Notes: generated by a model not told the origin, from the sequence alone. A stretch of 64,000 nucleotides of DNA from Oegoconia quadripuncta (GCA_949316235.1 OX438747.1:30322618-30386617), one strand, 5' to 3'; shown: positions 21,601-29,200, counted from the stretch's first letter. A program made the numbers and translations.

Positions 21601-23283
21601 GGTGATTTCTGGGTTCTCATAGGCAATGATCTGCCCTCTCTCAATGAAGATCTCAGTGGCTCTCTCGACTGTAGCTACAAGAGCACTGGCACGTTTTGAC
21701 TTGCCGGCTGAGGGAGCATATTTTTATTTAGTTCATTAGCCATCTATACATAACATACGAGTATAAATAAAGAATGTGACTAAATTCACACACACATCAA
21801 GAGCTCACTGCTTCACACACATTCTCAGTGCTGCAGCACAGAACAGACACTAGGTATGTATTTATCTGCGACTATAATAACCATCTGACAGTCAGTGTCA
21901 ACCCATGTAGACTACTGACTTAAGTATAGAATATGATTTATTTACTCTTGAATAGGGTACATTACATTAGGTGTTATTACAATAAGATCCTCCTAATTCA
22001 GTCATTATAATGACATGAAAATCAGCATGCATTCAATTGTCCTTGTGATCCAAGAACTCTTTAATGGAATAAAAGAAGTATTGCAGAAGCCACATTTTTA
22101 AGTACCTTTTAAAGGTTTAACGACTAGCTATCAATGGAAAACAACCAGTACCAGCTGTTAAATGCTCACCCTTGAATGCGCCAGAAGTTGCTTGACTTTC
22201 CTTATCGAATAATACTGAGTGGGATTTAAACTGTCACCACAGTGTACATAGTTTCTAGTTTGTGATAAACCAGATTTCACGTTTTGTTGGAGTGTGACCG
22301 GAGTGCAGATATTAGAAAACGATTTTGAATAAAATCATCGGATCTATGCAATGGACGGCACAGCTGTGTATTGGGTGATATGCTCTCTACAAGTGCTGTC
22401 AGTCTGTATAAATTTCTTGGATTGTCCATCGCAAAAAGAGAGTGAGGTTTGAAAAAGTGAAGGTATCAATGAGGCTGACATAGTCAACCAGTGTGTACAA
22501 AAGCCTCAAATAAAATATATTTTTTTTAACTCCCAGGTTTCGCAATGTATCCATGGTGGAACAGTGAACACGGTTTTGGCTTCATTTTCTTCACTTAGTT
22601 TTATGGCAGCACCCAGTGATACTGCAACGTTTTTTTTTTATGCACGACGGGTTCGTACTTGACATCAATCACACCTGATGTTAAGTGAAGATGAGGTCGA
22701 AGGTGGTAGCGTACTGACCCAGAAACCCCAACACATTTGGGGGACTGGGTATCTTATCTCTGACAACCGGAACACAACAATGATATTAACATTGCTGCTT
22801 GGCGGCAGATTTAGATAAGATGGTGGTAGCTAGCCAGGTGGACATTTAAAATGCCCTACCACCAACCAAACCGAGTACTTAAACATGTGTAAAACACAGG
22901 GTGCTGGGGATCGAACCCGCGACCTCCGAATCGTAAACCCAATGTTGTTTACATTTAGCCACAGAGGCCACATGTCATAGGTCCTGAGGCCAAAGTATAC
23001 CACGAAGTGCTGACAGCACTTGTAAGCTTTGTACTCTATCTGTTAAAGGGCAGTGGAAATATCATTTCATTGGCGACAACATATAACATTTTCAATGTTA
23101 CTAGAAAACTTACGTCTCTTCTTCTTAGCGGCTTTATCCTTGCTGTTAACCAGAGTAGTCACTTGCAACACCAGAGGCTCCAGAGTGCGTTCCACTGACG
23201 TGGTCCTGATCTCCAGGTTCTTGGGGTCCCATTTCAGGGTCAAAGTCCCCGTCGTTCCGTAGGGGTCAGTCAACGTCGCCATG
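558..23283 (-). CDS. alpha-Cat: alpha-catenin gene, 14 coding exons, 3' part outside window
   Basis: Alpha-catenin links cadherin/beta-catenin complexes to actin at adherens junctions. Fourteen exons read in order down the minus strand, each with an AG acceptor and GT donor and with matching phases. They total 1768 coding bases, about 589 residues, against roughly 900 for the family. Seen: the start region (MATLTDPYGT, then KWDPKNLEIRT and LEPLVLQVTTLVN), the N-domain helices (RAARSLLSAVTRLLILADM, AAKRQQELKE, KANRDYVLRAV) and the M-domain (RPSLEERLESIISGAALMAD, NVPLLVLMEAARNGNEKEVE, LTDAVDDITTIDDFLAVS, ENHILEDVNKCVVALQ). These match alpha-catenin and not vinculin. The last exon in view ends in phase 1, so the gene continues past base 1 with the rest of the M domain and the actin-binding domain. 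An acceptor-like AG lies one base before the ATG, so a separate 5'UTR exon is likely. Introns hold many transposon copies; no coding exon is disrupted. Confidence 0.95.
653..3083. other. Intron 13 of alpha-Cat, distal part
   Basis: AT-rich intron sequence with no exon. A possible tRNA-derived SINE relic is at about 1945-2045: TGGCTCAGTCG resembles an A box and GGATCGATCCC a B box, followed by a T-rich stretch. Nothing else is recognisable. Confidence 0.35.
3084..3510 (+). pseudogene. Mutator-like transposase fragment
   Basis: An open stretch of about 140 codons. It begins with a Cys pair (CRMC) in a zinc-ribbon-like context, then AIAGIISIGGGHSHLKEF, WQRVAQETMKKAGEKE and KNGIPIIDVIADGCYSKK. 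This order (SIGGGH, Trp, then a VxADGxxSKR strand) matches the N-terminal half of insect Mutator-like transposase-domain proteins; the Asp in ADG would be the first catalytic acidic residue. Later catalytic residues are absent because the reading frame passes into a mariner-like segment. Located inside an alpha-Cat intron on the opposite strand; no function expected. Confidence 0.6.
3511..3650 (+). pseudogene. mariner-like transposase fragment (HTH region)
   Basis: In the frame following the Mutator-like stretch, the DNA reads DTQFTAELAAAFDVSVKTIL then RQIGKVKKLDKWVPHELND and a stop. This is the second helix-turn-helix of mariner transposases, ending in the diagnostic WVPHEL. Only about 45 codons remain, and no catalytic domain follows. 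Confidence 0.65.
3886..4188 (+). pseudogene. Helitron-like replicase N-terminal fragment
   Basis: A 100-codon open frame, strongly charged and made of about four imperfect repeats of the form R-x-E-T-P-E-x-x-x-x-R (SQETPEARRVRL, RQETPEQNEHRL, AEESAEQRERR). Such Arg/Glu repeats are typical of the N terminus of arthropod Helitron Rep/helicase proteins. No Rep or helicase motifs follow; the frame runs into the first copy of the 242-bp tandem array and stops. Assignment rests on composition and repeat style. Confidence 0.45.
4184..5634 (+). repeat. Tandem array, six copies of a ~242-bp unit
   Basis: Unit starts (CGTAAATCGGC) fall at 4184, 4426, 4668, 4910, 5152 and 5393, a spacing of 242, 242, 242, 242 and 241 bases. 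Copies 2-5 are almost identical; copies 5 and 6 lack one T (GTATTATCC), and the last copy diverges near its end. Each unit holds the CCTCCTCCTTTTTTGAAGTC motif followed by GGTTAAAA. The first unit overlaps the end of the Helitron-like fragment. Confidence 0.95.
5635..6262. other. Repeat-derived sequence after the 242-bp array
   Basis: Bases 5730-5890 contain phrases typical of lepidopteran non-autonomous elements (ACTGGACCGATTGCGCTGAA) and end with another CTCCTTTTTTGAAGTCG, suggesting the far end of the same element. Bases 6020-6260 are GC-richer, but no protein is recognised. Confidence 0.4.
6266..6593 (-). mobile_element. tRNA-derived SINE, family S3
   Basis: Read on the minus strand it starts at the A-box-like TGGCTCAATG, contains the B-box-like GGTCGCGGGTTCGATCCCC, and ends with CTTCACTTAACATCAGGTGT and a poly-A run. 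A near-full-length copy of the family seen at 9466-9803 and 22628-22972. Confidence 0.75.
6947..7150 (-). mobile_element. tRNA-derived SINE, family S1 (5'-truncated)
   Basis: Contains the B box GGGTTCGAATCCCGC and the body and tail shared with copies at 11478, 13284, 15702 and 32465. The A-box end is broken near 7130-7150. Confidence 0.75.
7261..7366 (-). CDS. alpha-Cat: alpha-Cat coding exon 13
   Basis: 106 bases, acceptor TTACAG and donor GTATGT, phase 1 to 2. It encodes ENHILEDVNKCVVALQEGDP and TAGAIRGRASR. Confidence 0.95.
7425..8150. repeat. ~120-bp minisatellite in alpha-Cat intron 12
   Basis: About six or seven imperfect copies of a unit containing GGTTATGCTAGCCTGGTACC, GGCGGTAATTAGTCTGGGG, CACGTAGGGCACCGTCTACC and ACTGTTGATGAGGAGGTGAC. 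Some copies are shortened. The same unit forms arrays at 13800-14925 and 17360-17880. Confidence 0.85.
8485..8641 (-). CDS. alpha-Cat: alpha-Cat coding exon 12
   Basis: 157 bases, acceptor CTCAG and donor GTAAGT, phase 0 to 1. It encodes VINAARVLAARARSRVAQEN and LTDAVDDITTIDDFLAVS, a highly conserved M-domain block. Confidence 0.95.
8738..8985 (+). pseudogene. RTE-type LINE ORF2 C-terminal relic
   Basis: Frames around 8780-8970 read LDWAGHLCRMTQEK, ESRRGRGRPRKLW, DWRDIALDRNIW, the usual WAGH-RM / GRRxxGRP / W order at the C terminus of RTE-like LINE polymerases. An in-frame stop and a frame change mark it as dead. Confidence 0.65.
9466..9803 (-). mobile_element. tRNA-derived SINE, family S3 (near full length)
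   Basis: On the minus strand: GCCTCCGTGGCTCAATGTAA (A-box region), GGGTTCGATCCCCAGCGGGG (B box), a body with CTGGCTAGCTACCACCATC, then CTTCACTTAACATCAGGTGT and a poly-A tail of about 10. Best-preserved copy in the window together with 22628-22972. Confidence 0.8.
9804..10075 (+). pseudogene. LINE ORF2 3'-end relic
   Basis: Frames read LHDILRMKDIRPLRGHALRI, SRTHADINVQF, then NRVVQAWNKLPEEVVSAQSV, NSFKNRLDKF and a stop. The order RGH, NVxxNxFxNRVVxxWNxLPExVV, FKxxLD is the standard C terminus of several insect LINE reverse transcriptases. Confidence 0.7.
10076..10340 (-). mobile_element. tRNA-derived SINE, family S2
   Basis: Minus strand: GACCGATTGGTGTAGTGGAT (A box), GGTTGCGGGTTCGAATCCCG (B box), a body with TTATCCGTTATCTAGTATCC, tail GGTGTAAGTGTCCGAAATAT and an AT-rich end. 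Family also at 11756, 13054 and 20710. Confidence 0.8.
10685..10777 (-). CDS. alpha-Cat: alpha-Cat coding exon 11
   Basis: 93 bases, acceptor CGGCAG and donor GTATGT, phase 0 to 0. It encodes VANLVCSMSNNEDGVKMVRH and AAGQIEALCPQ. Confidence 0.94.
11478..11744 (-). mobile_element. tRNA-derived SINE, family S1 (full length)
   Basis: Minus strand: GACGACCTGTTTGGTGTAGT (A-box end), a mutated B box (CTAGTTCGAATCCCGC), a body with GTATATCAACCATCTGGTAT and a tail ending CTAAGGATATTTATTATT. It sits directly beside the S2 copy at 11756, in the same orientation. Confidence 0.8.
11756..12015 (-). mobile_element. tRNA-derived SINE, family S2
   Basis: Full-length copy with intact A and B boxes on the minus strand. 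It lies tail-to-head against the S1 copy with about 10 bases between them. Confidence 0.8.
12040..12420 (+). pseudogene. LINE ORF2 C-terminal relic
   Basis: The plus strand reads RLSKVSTSFVGHSIRFYNKI then PEHVLSLTEQKFKRHIKETL, CKKGYYRIDDYLGDK and a stop, a pattern common in CR1/L2-like insect LINEs (FYNKIPxxxxxLxxxxFKxxxKxxLxxKxYYxxxDYL). The upstream frame is broken by stops. Confidence 0.65.
12623..12740 (-). CDS. alpha-Cat: alpha-Cat coding exon 10
   Basis: 118 bases, acceptor CACCAG and donor GTATGT, phase 2 to 0. It encodes FLETNVPLLVLMEAARNGNE followed by FTEHANKLVE. Confidence 0.95.
12980..13053 (+). mobile_element. S3 SINE 3' fragment
   Basis: Plus-strand CTTCACTTAACATCAGGTGT, TGAGGTCAAGTACGAACCCG and a poly-A run. 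Only the tail survives, directly adjoining the S2 copy that follows. Confidence 0.65.
13054..13256 (-). mobile_element. tRNA-derived SINE, family S2
   Basis: Minus strand: GACGACCGATTGGTGTAGTG (A box), a clean GGGTTCGAATCCCGC B box and the S2 body. A short deletion lies between the A and B boxes. Confidence 0.75.
13284..13553 (-). mobile_element. tRNA-derived SINE, family S1 (full length)
   Basis: Minus strand with both pol III boxes and the S1 tail. Immediately upstream of alpha-Cat exon 9's donor side (exon lower edge 13591). Confidence 0.8.
13591..13706 (-). CDS. alpha-Cat: alpha-Cat coding exon 9
   Basis: 116 bases, acceptor TCGCAG and donor GTAAGC, phase 0 to 2. It encodes AGKPEQTEGLERAIENMCRK and RDLRRQLRKAVVDHVSD, matching the M-domain helix with the conserved TRDLRRQLRKAV core. 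Confidence 0.94.
13800..14925. repeat. ~120-bp minisatellite filling alpha-Cat intron 8
   Basis: About nine copies; the marker GCTAGCCTGGTACCGGCGG recurs roughly every 110-135 bases from 13845 to 14840. The array starts within about 20 bases of exon 8 and occupies nearly the whole intron. Copies vary in internal length and base changes. Confidence 0.9.
14942..15026 (-). CDS. alpha-Cat: alpha-Cat coding exon 8
   Basis: 85 bases, acceptor TTGCAG and donor GTGAGT, phase 2 to 0. It encodes ERRERIVAECNAVRQALQDL and LHEYMTN. The following intron consists almost entirely of the ~120-bp minisatellite. Confidence 0.94.
15702..16105 (-). mobile_element. S1 SINE split by a later insertion
   Basis: The S1 tail and body run 15702-15896 and stop at AAACAT. 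The element resumes at 16068 with ATGCCCCTAGCGA and the A-box end, missing some of the B box. The 171 bases between are foreign. Confidence 0.7.
15897..16067 (+). mobile_element. CR1-like LINE 3'-end insertion
   Basis: 171 bases with AATCGTGTTGCCTAAAACAC and ATAGAATAAGTCATG, ending in a short TTATC tandem repeat as CR1-like LINE 3' ends do. A related sequence lies at about 23420-23495 (AATCGTGTTAATTTGCCC, AAAACACAAG, ATAGAATGAGTCAT). Confidence 0.5.
16330..16448 (-). CDS. alpha-Cat: alpha-Cat coding exon 7
   Basis: 119 bases, acceptor TTTCAG and donor GTAAAG, phase 0 to 2. It encodes RPSLEERLESIISGAALMAD followed by SSCTR, in the vinculin-binding part of the M domain. Confidence 0.93.
17360..17880. 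repeat. ~120-bp minisatellite in alpha-Cat intron 6
   Basis: Four to five copies of the same unit as the arrays at 7425 and 13800, with GCCTGGTACCGGCGGTAAT and TAGCAATAGTCACGTAGGGC. The array ends about 20 bases from exon 6. Confidence 0.88.
17905..17966 (-). CDS. alpha-Cat: alpha-Cat coding exon 6 (small)
   Basis: 62 bases between TTTGCAG and GTAAGT, phase 1 to 0. It encodes NNRPQVDGPGELAQALDDFD, matching the start of the alpha-catenin M domain after the linker. A minisatellite array starts about 20 bases into the following intron. Confidence 0.9.
18650..18865 (-). pseudogene. LINE reverse-transcriptase fragment next to alpha-Cat exon 5
   Basis: The minus strand reads VWKIRQLTDVATARLVYFSY then LHSIMSYGVLLWGRAADIEH. 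This is the ARLVYxAxxHSxMxYGxxxWG block near the end of insect LINE reverse transcriptases. It starts about 20 bases after the exon 5 donor. After it the frame degrades. Confidence 0.7.
18879..19002 (-). CDS. alpha-Cat: alpha-Cat coding exon 5
   Basis: 124 bases, phase 0 to 1. It encodes VYVRHPELAAAKANRDYVL and then CVAQGRPTPGA. The proposed donor GTACTT is poor, and a LINE reverse-transcriptase relic begins about 20 bases downstream. The next exon continues this frame (G|NNRPQVDGPG) at a position where other alpha-catenins have a Gly-rich linker. Confidence 0.85.
19073..19290 (+). pseudogene. LINE-type C-terminal relic (LGPWS ... AQQLSLCIQRSNSASVLGT)
   Basis: The plus strand reads TLGPWSSHTKQFVNDLSVRL then GDVRAGAYFAQQLSLCIQRS and NSASVLGTMP. 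This conserved tail (TLGPWG, GDxRAGxxxxQRxSxAIQRGNAASVxGT) is found at the end of a class of insect retroelement proteins. Two further decayed copies lie at 29700-29890 and 38276-38665. Confidence 0.6.
19380..19660. mobile_element. S1 and S2 SINE halves joined head to head
   Basis: Bases 19380-19497 are the B-box end of an S1 SINE on the minus strand (GGTTCGAACCC in plus orientation). Bases 19510-19660 are a degraded S2 SINE on the plus strand with GTTGCGGGTTCGAA. Their A-box ends meet near 19500. Confidence 0.55.
19759..19968 (-). CDS. alpha-Cat: alpha-Cat coding exon 4
   Basis: 210 bases, phase 0 to 0. Acceptor TTGCAG; the donor AAG|GTCATT is weak at positions +3 to +5 but is fixed by alignment of TASK to the next exon VYVRHPELA. 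It encodes about residues 162-231 including AAKRQQELKE. Confidence 0.92.
20361..20527 (-). CDS. alpha-Cat: alpha-Cat coding exon 3
   Basis: 167 bases from an acceptor ending AACAG to a GTAAGT donor, leaving phase 0. It encodes about residues 106-161 with MVRAARSLLSAVTRLLILAD, one of the most conserved alpha-catenin stretches. Confidence 0.95.
20710..20955 (+). mobile_element. tRNA-derived SINE, family S2 (full length)
   Basis: Plus strand: TCGGTTGGTGTAGTAAATAG (A box), GGTTGCGGGTTCGAATCCCG (B box), S2 body, tail GTGTAAGTGTCCGAAATATT, then an ATT-rich end. It is antisense to alpha-Cat, unlike most SINE copies here. Confidence 0.8.
21288..21491 (-). mobile_element. S3 SINE with internal deletion
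   Basis: Both ends match the S3 family but about 130 internal bases, including the TTGGCGGCAG region, are missing. It ends only about 70 bases from alpha-Cat exon 2's lower edge (21561). Confidence 0.7.
21561..21707 (-). CDS. alpha-Cat: alpha-Cat coding exon 2
   Basis: 147 bases, phase 1 to 1, acceptor CCCTCAG and donor GTAAGT. It encodes about residues 57-105, including SALVATVERATEIFIERGQ and TAVEEVRKAG, the N-domain helix that joins the beta-catenin-binding segment. Confidence 0.93.
22628..22972 (-). mobile_element. tRNA-derived SINE, family S3 (near full length)
   Basis: Near-complete copy of the family at 9466-9803, with a small insertion before GCTGGGGATCGAACCCGCG. Confidence 0.78.
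23114..23283 (-). CDS. alpha-Cat: alpha-Cat coding exon 1 (start codon)
   Basis: ATG at 23282-23280; the exon encodes about residues 1-56, beginning MATLTDPYGTTGTLTLKWDP, and ends in phase 1 at a GTAAGT donor. The sequence TATTACAG sits directly upstream with one base before the ATG, so this is probably the second exon of the transcript. A basic Lys/Arg run closes the exon, as in other alpha-catenins. Confidence 0.92.
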
Positions 23284-24275
23284 CTGTAATATCCATGGGT
23301 GGTATTCAATTCGCTTAATAAATGAAAGTAACGCGGGAGAATTTAGCACAATTTTTAAAAATATAGCAGGTTCTATTGGCCCATATTAATGTTCTTTGTG
23401 TGAGGGCAACATTGCAGTACTAATCGTGTTAATTTGCCCAAAACACAAGCTTTCTCTATGCAAGACTGTAAGTACTATAGAATGAGTCATTTTACAATAT
23501 AGGTACTGTTGTAAACCACTTGAGTAAGGCAAGCAATAACTACTGCATCAATGTACATGGTCATAAAATTAAGAAATAACTGCACATACAAATGTACAGC
23601 ATCAGTTTACTCGCCAAGATATCTATTAAGACTACGTTGGAACTAGATAAATAAACAAAAATTTAATCAACCATGCATATTGATGGTAACATCGATAAAT
23701 TAAGAAGCGTAAGATTGTTCTAACAGTTTGTTGTATCAGATGACACTTTTCAATTTGAAGGGTAATATATTGACAACTATGTTCCGTGTACTTTTACCTT
23801 ACTGTTTACAGAATCCCCAAGAAGTCGGCCACAGCAATATGGTTTTACAGGTACACGATTACAAAATACACTTAAATTCACTGATGTTACAATAAAAAGT
23901 TCAAAATTTCAGAAATATCACAAATATAAAACGAACGGACAGACAGAGCTATTGAAGGCGTGTCAAAAACAAATTTTGTGCAGTGTGACCACCTTCAAAT
24001 TATGAACCTTGCCGTATTTGGGCTGAAAAATTTCTAGAGTGCCAAACCATTATTTATATGTAATAATTAAAAATAGAGCATATTTTGTTTAACAGACTAA
24101 AAAAAATGTTCGTTGTGTGCGGTGTTGGTTTTGGACATTATTCTCAGCTGGCCTACTAGTTCTCGCGAATTCTAACAGATGGCACTGTTTTATCTACTAA
24201 AAAAACGCTAAAGATTTGTTCGCGCGACCATTATGTATAGCCTGTTATTCCTCTATGGTATAGCATATAAATCAA
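23284..24275. other. Upstream region of alpha-Cat
   Basis: No coding sequence seen. Bases 23390-23500 hold a CR1-like LINE 3' relic. A minus-strand arthropod-type initiator TCAGT is at 23884-23880, but a first exon cannot be fixed. Confidence 0.35.
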
Positions 24276-24279
24276 TATT

Positions 24280-24550
24280 TATTTTATGCACAACGAGTTA
24301 TCATTATATCAGCCGAAAGACGCTTTATGTCTATCGCGTTAGCACTTGACTTCAACCACCCTGATGTTAAGTGAAGATAAAGGCGAAGGTGGAAACTTCC
24401 TCACCCAAAACTCCCATCTTATTTTGGGGACAGCTTATAACCGGAACTCATAATACAATTAACTTTGCTACTTGGCGGCAGACTTAGATAATGTTGGTAG
24501 CGCGGCTAAAAACCAGGAGTTACTAAGTATTTAAAATATCTGGTAAAATA
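24280..24550 (-). mobile_element. Degraded S3 SINE
   Basis: The order TGCACAACG, CCTGATGTTAAGTGAAGAT, CTTGGCGGCAGACTTAGATA and the final block match S3, with many substitutions and gaps. Confidence 0.55.
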
Positions 24551-24959
24551 TAATCCAATATTCTCATGCCATATACATTATTAAAAGGTAGCTGATATGG
24601 TGGTATTCTTCTTCAATTTAAGAGCAATGCTGTTGTCGGTGGAGTAACGATATGGTGGTAGGTATGCCAAATTACGTAGATGACAGTCTACTTTTTTTTG
24701 TTAACAATGCTATGTTGGGAAACTAGGTAGGTAGAAACTACATTCGTTCATGGGGAATAGCATTATTCGTACCAGAAATGGATGTGATGAATAATATTTA
24801 TACCTAATGCTTGTGGCATGTTGCAATTGCCCTTGTTTAATTTGAACTAGTATTTTGTTAAATAACGAAATTTTGAGGTATTTGTATTTTGGTATTTCTT
24901 GAAAATTGTCCGTCACATGAATGAACATGAATTTCAGACTATTCCTATTGAAACCAATA

Positions 24960-25335
24960 GACGCTCAAAATTGCCTCGAATAAAGGGTTCGTTCAGTCCA
25001 CCTTGTGAGTGGACTTCCTACGCTGTGCTTACCGGTGCGTGGTCTCTACTCGAGCACTTCAATGCCCCACCGGCCATCAGTTCGAGCTATGCGCCCTGCC
25101 ATTGCCAATTTAACTTGACAATCCGCTGGGCTGTGTGTGTCTTTCGTTTGCCTATATATTTCTTCATTCCTCATTCGAGACAAGGTGGACAGACGATCTG
25201 ATAATCGCAGGAAATCTCTGCATGCAGGCCGCTTCCAACCGGTCGCTCTGAAATTCTATGCTAATCTATTCTATTCTAGGCCTATGTTCAGCAGTAGACG
25301 TCATCGTGGCTGATATGATGATGATGATGAAAAGG
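24960..25335 (+). mobile_element. RTE LINE 3' end with 5' inversion
   Basis: The right part (about 25175-25335) reads on the plus strand TRWTDDLIIAGNLCMQAASN and runs through CCTATGTTCAGCAGTAGACG to a (TGA)n tail, the usual lepidopteran RTE 3' end. The left part (about 25172-24965) reads on the minus strand RNEEIYRQTKDTHSPADC, LAMAGRIARTDGRWGIEVLE, RPRTGKHSVGSPLTRWTE, the segment just upstream in RTE. The two halves are inverted relative to each other. Confidence 0.7.
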
Positions 25336-25458
25336 TTCGTTCTATAATACACTGAACAATTTTTAACAATTTGTTTTATATAGGTGAGATTGTTGTAACT
25401 ACGGATTGTGTTTTAATGAAAGATTTAAATTAAATATGCTTAGACAGAGCTTTGTTAT

Positions 25459-25464
25459 TTTATT
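25459..25464 (-). terminator. Poly(A) signal for gene A
   Basis: AATAAA on the minus strand 19 bases past the stop codon. Confidence 0.5.
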
Positions 25465-25483
25465 CATGTTAAATTTACTAACG

Positions 25484-26258
25484 CTAAATCGCAAGACCCA
25501 TTGCTTTTCTTTGGCTAAACTGTATGTGGAAATGGCCCGGTGCAGCTTCAGTATCACCAGGGTTTCGAGCGGTCTTCTCTCCGTATTTAACTGAAACATT
25601 AATCGGAATAACGAAATTTGTAGCTGTTTCTGCTTTTTCATCGGAATTCTGTTTCTTGTTGTCTTTCAATTCATTTGATGCACTAGTTCTGAATATTGGT
25701 CCTGAATCTTCATTGTCCCCCGTGTTTTCTTCAAGCTGTAAAGTAACGGCTTTCTTTGCCAATTCAAAATTATCTGTCTCTTTAGTAGTTCTTTTCATAG
25801 TGACAGGTTCCAAAGTTGATGAAGTTTGCTCCCAAGACGATGGTAAATCGTAGCTCTTGGTCGATTTACCCCAAACATCAGCTTGATCGTATCGATATTT
25901 CGTTTCCTCGCTTTTCAATAAACCATTGTCCGTTGGGATATTATTAAGACCTATCAGACTTTTTACGTCCAGTAATTCTTTTTCGATTTCATTCAACCGT
26001 TTCAGGACAGGTTTAAATGTTGTAGTTATTGTTGGTGACATAGATCCGTCATTATTTTCCTTTTCTTCACCTTCTGATGATCCCCTTTTGTTGGTTTTTC
26101 GATTTACTTCGGAGTCGTAATCAAAACTTTCTATAGTTAATCCTTCATTAGATGCCGCGGCTACTATGGAACCCCAATTGATTGATGATCCTGTATTATC
26201 GTCTTTAAATTCATCCTTATGTCTAAAGCGAATTGAAACGTTGTGTACAGATTTATGT
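25484..26258 (-). CDS. Gene A exon 3
   Basis: 775 bases, acceptor TCTTACAG, stop at 25486-25484. Carries AAASNEGLTIES, the motif shared with gene B exon 3, and a short coiled coil. Upstream codons before any Met stay open to the acceptor, supporting its use as an internal exon. Confidence 0.78.
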
Positions 26259-29200
26259 CTGTAAGAAAAAACGTTACGTTAAGGCCTGAGTTTACTTCTT
26301 CTCCAACAACTGATATAAGTTTAGGGCACCGAACCGTAATTTAGTGAACTACTTACACAACTTACGATGGTAGTTTAATTGATATTTTAATTTGGTATAG
26401 AGATAATCTGCACAACACAAGGATAATCTGCAGCCGAACAGGAAATTGCTTTGCTTTTTATTTTCAGTCTAAAGCGATTATTACACTATCCTATTTGTAG
26501 GAAATCTAATTAGAAACACTCTAATAAGGAACTCGAAAGCTAGAAAGTGCTTATTACACCATCCTAAATGCAAAGACTAATTCAGCATACCTACCAGCAA
26601 TCTGGTTGAAGTAGGGATATTTGAATTAACAGAACTAAGCCTCCCAGCAATGAATGTAGTATATGTATTTAGGATGGAGTAATGCAGTCGAGACCTTCCA
26701 ATCCACTAAATCAGAATCTAACTGTTCTATTACACCTTCCTATTTTCTAATTAGATTCTACAAATAGGATAGTGTAATAAGGACTCGTGCTTTTAGAATT
26801 CCGTTCTTAACAACACAAGTGACAAAGTTTTGAAGCTTTCTTAAAAACTGCTGGAGGTATCAAGTTGAAATTAATATTGAATGTTACTCGTGTAATGAAA
26901 TCAAATGTCTTAGAGTAATACAGTCTAAATCGTATTTAAATGCTAAAAATCCCACTCACTGACAGAGTGTCAAAGCCTTACCTAAAATCTTAACGCGATG
27001 GGAGGTCTTTTGGAACAAGTCAACGAATGAATATTTAAAATCTGACTGCGTGCCCTGAGGCTTTCGTATTTCAATTGACAAATGTTTAAAACCAACAAAT
27101 TTAAACAAGTGTTTAATTACCGTGACAATCTTACAATATTTGGAATGAGTGTTTTCGTGTTTATTCCTTCACATAATCACAAGACCACCCTCCCGTCGTG
27201 ACAAATTTCTTGATAGTAGGCCACCAAGAAATACCCATGTAATAATATATACATAAATAGTTAATATAATTCAGATTGTATTTTTTTTCCTTCACCCGTT
27301 TTTGAAATAATGACGTGGACACACATACAGACATACGGCCGATAAATGATTCATATAGTTCCATTTTGCCAATATGAGGCACGGAATCCCAAAAAACATT
27401 GTTACCGTTTAATTTGCTCTAGAAGACCAGCGCCGTGGTGATGTTTCTTAAACTTTTCCATTTGCGTAAATCCTTCATTTGAGCTAAAGGTGTCCTGAGA
27501 ATCAGCAACCTCTTTACCTTTCTTCTCGCGCAAATAATCTTTCGTTGTTGTGTCTTCTTCCCACAGAGTATGCATTGCATTCCTTAGTGTTGGTCTCTCT
27601 TCAGTAAACAGTGTGTAGTATCGATTAGTTCTAGAAGTGGTAGAATCGTAGAAATTGCGTTGAATAGCCTTGTATTTCTTTTCTAGATTGTTATCATTGT
27701 CTGATTTAGACTTTGATTTCGAACGCTTTTTCTTTTTCTTTGTAATCGGCTTGTTTAGATTAGAGCCGTAATTTGGAGTTGTTTTTTTTCTTTTTTTTTT
27801 ACTTTTCTTTTTCTGTGCTGTTTTAGAAGTGTACTTTGGAGTGATTACCTCTTTTGTGGGTTCAAAATATGGTTCCGTAATTTCTTCTGGGGTAGTTTGA
27901 CGTGATTTTTTATTTAGCGCTTTTATAGTTCTATTAACAAACCATTCATCATCATTTTCTGTTTCGCTACTCTCTTTAGTTATATTTGTAATCATTTGAT
28001 GAAATTCTTTAATTATATTTAAGTTAATTTTTTTTGTTATTTTATCAACGATTCGTTCAAGATTTGATATTGATTTCGTTCGTTCCTTTTTAGAACGGTT
28101 TTCTTTGGATAGGTCACTTTCCTTTTGTGTTGGTGTAGTGTATGAAAAGTCAACAATGTTATGATCAACTGTATTTGAATCAATTATGTAACTTTCTATT
28201 TTTACTCTAAATTCTTGTCTAGCATTTGAATTCAAGTTTGAATAGTGATCAAATATAGCAGATCTTAATCCATTTTTTATTATACTAGTCAGATCTATGT
28301 CGGCTCGTTTTCTTTTGTTTCTGTATATGTCCAGATTATTTAGGACTTCATAAAGTGATTTTGTCGATTCGCTAGGATAAATTGAATTTAGGAATTCGAT
28401 CAACTCTTTATCTCTCTCATCATAATTATGCTCCTCTAACGCAAGTAATATTCTGCCTAAGTGTGCTCTCATTTCCTTTGCTGGTATCTGTGCCATCCTC
28501 TTCAATTTCTCGCCAAAAATTGTTCTCGTTGATTCGTTTTGTATTAATTCATAGAATTTGCAACCTTTATAATTATACTTCCCCATTTCATCAGCTACGG
28601 TGGTAAAGAAGTCTTCTAATTCATCATCTTCGTAAGTTTTTAATATCATGATACCCCTTCTGAGGAAATCTATAAATTTTGGTGGTTTATCTAAATAGAT
28701 TATCCTTCTGGTATCATTGTTTCTACTTATAGCATGTCGGACTTTGCCTAAAAAGGTTTGAATATGTTCAATAAACTTGACATCAGCTGCCCGATTACCT
28801 TTGTCAAATTCTATTACTGTTTCTAATTCTAGGTTCACCTTTTTGGGTATAACAGTTTCAATGCTCACTGAAAATATCAATTAATATAAGACAATATATT
28901 TTAAGTTGTTAAGTTAAATGTTTTATTTATTCAGCTACTAGCTTTTTAGCTATTTTAGAAGTATTCAAAATATTTAAAATTTACAAGGTACGAATATTTT
29001 ATGTTACTGTTATGTGAGGCATGGCAGCTTAGTTTTCGGAATTATCAGATTCTTATAATTCATTAGCGCCAGCGCCAATTCTACTTGTGATCATTTTAGT
29101 CAATAAAATAGAATATCGTAGCAGTACTTCACTGATGGTAAATCTCACTATTCTGTCGGCTGCTGCACAAAACATTCAAACTTTTACTGGTGACCTTCTC

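Noticed and set aside
27402..27405. Stop codon at the end of gene A exon 2 taken as the gene end
   Set aside because: The stop lies at the donor itself, and splicing to 26258 restores phase exactly as in gene B.
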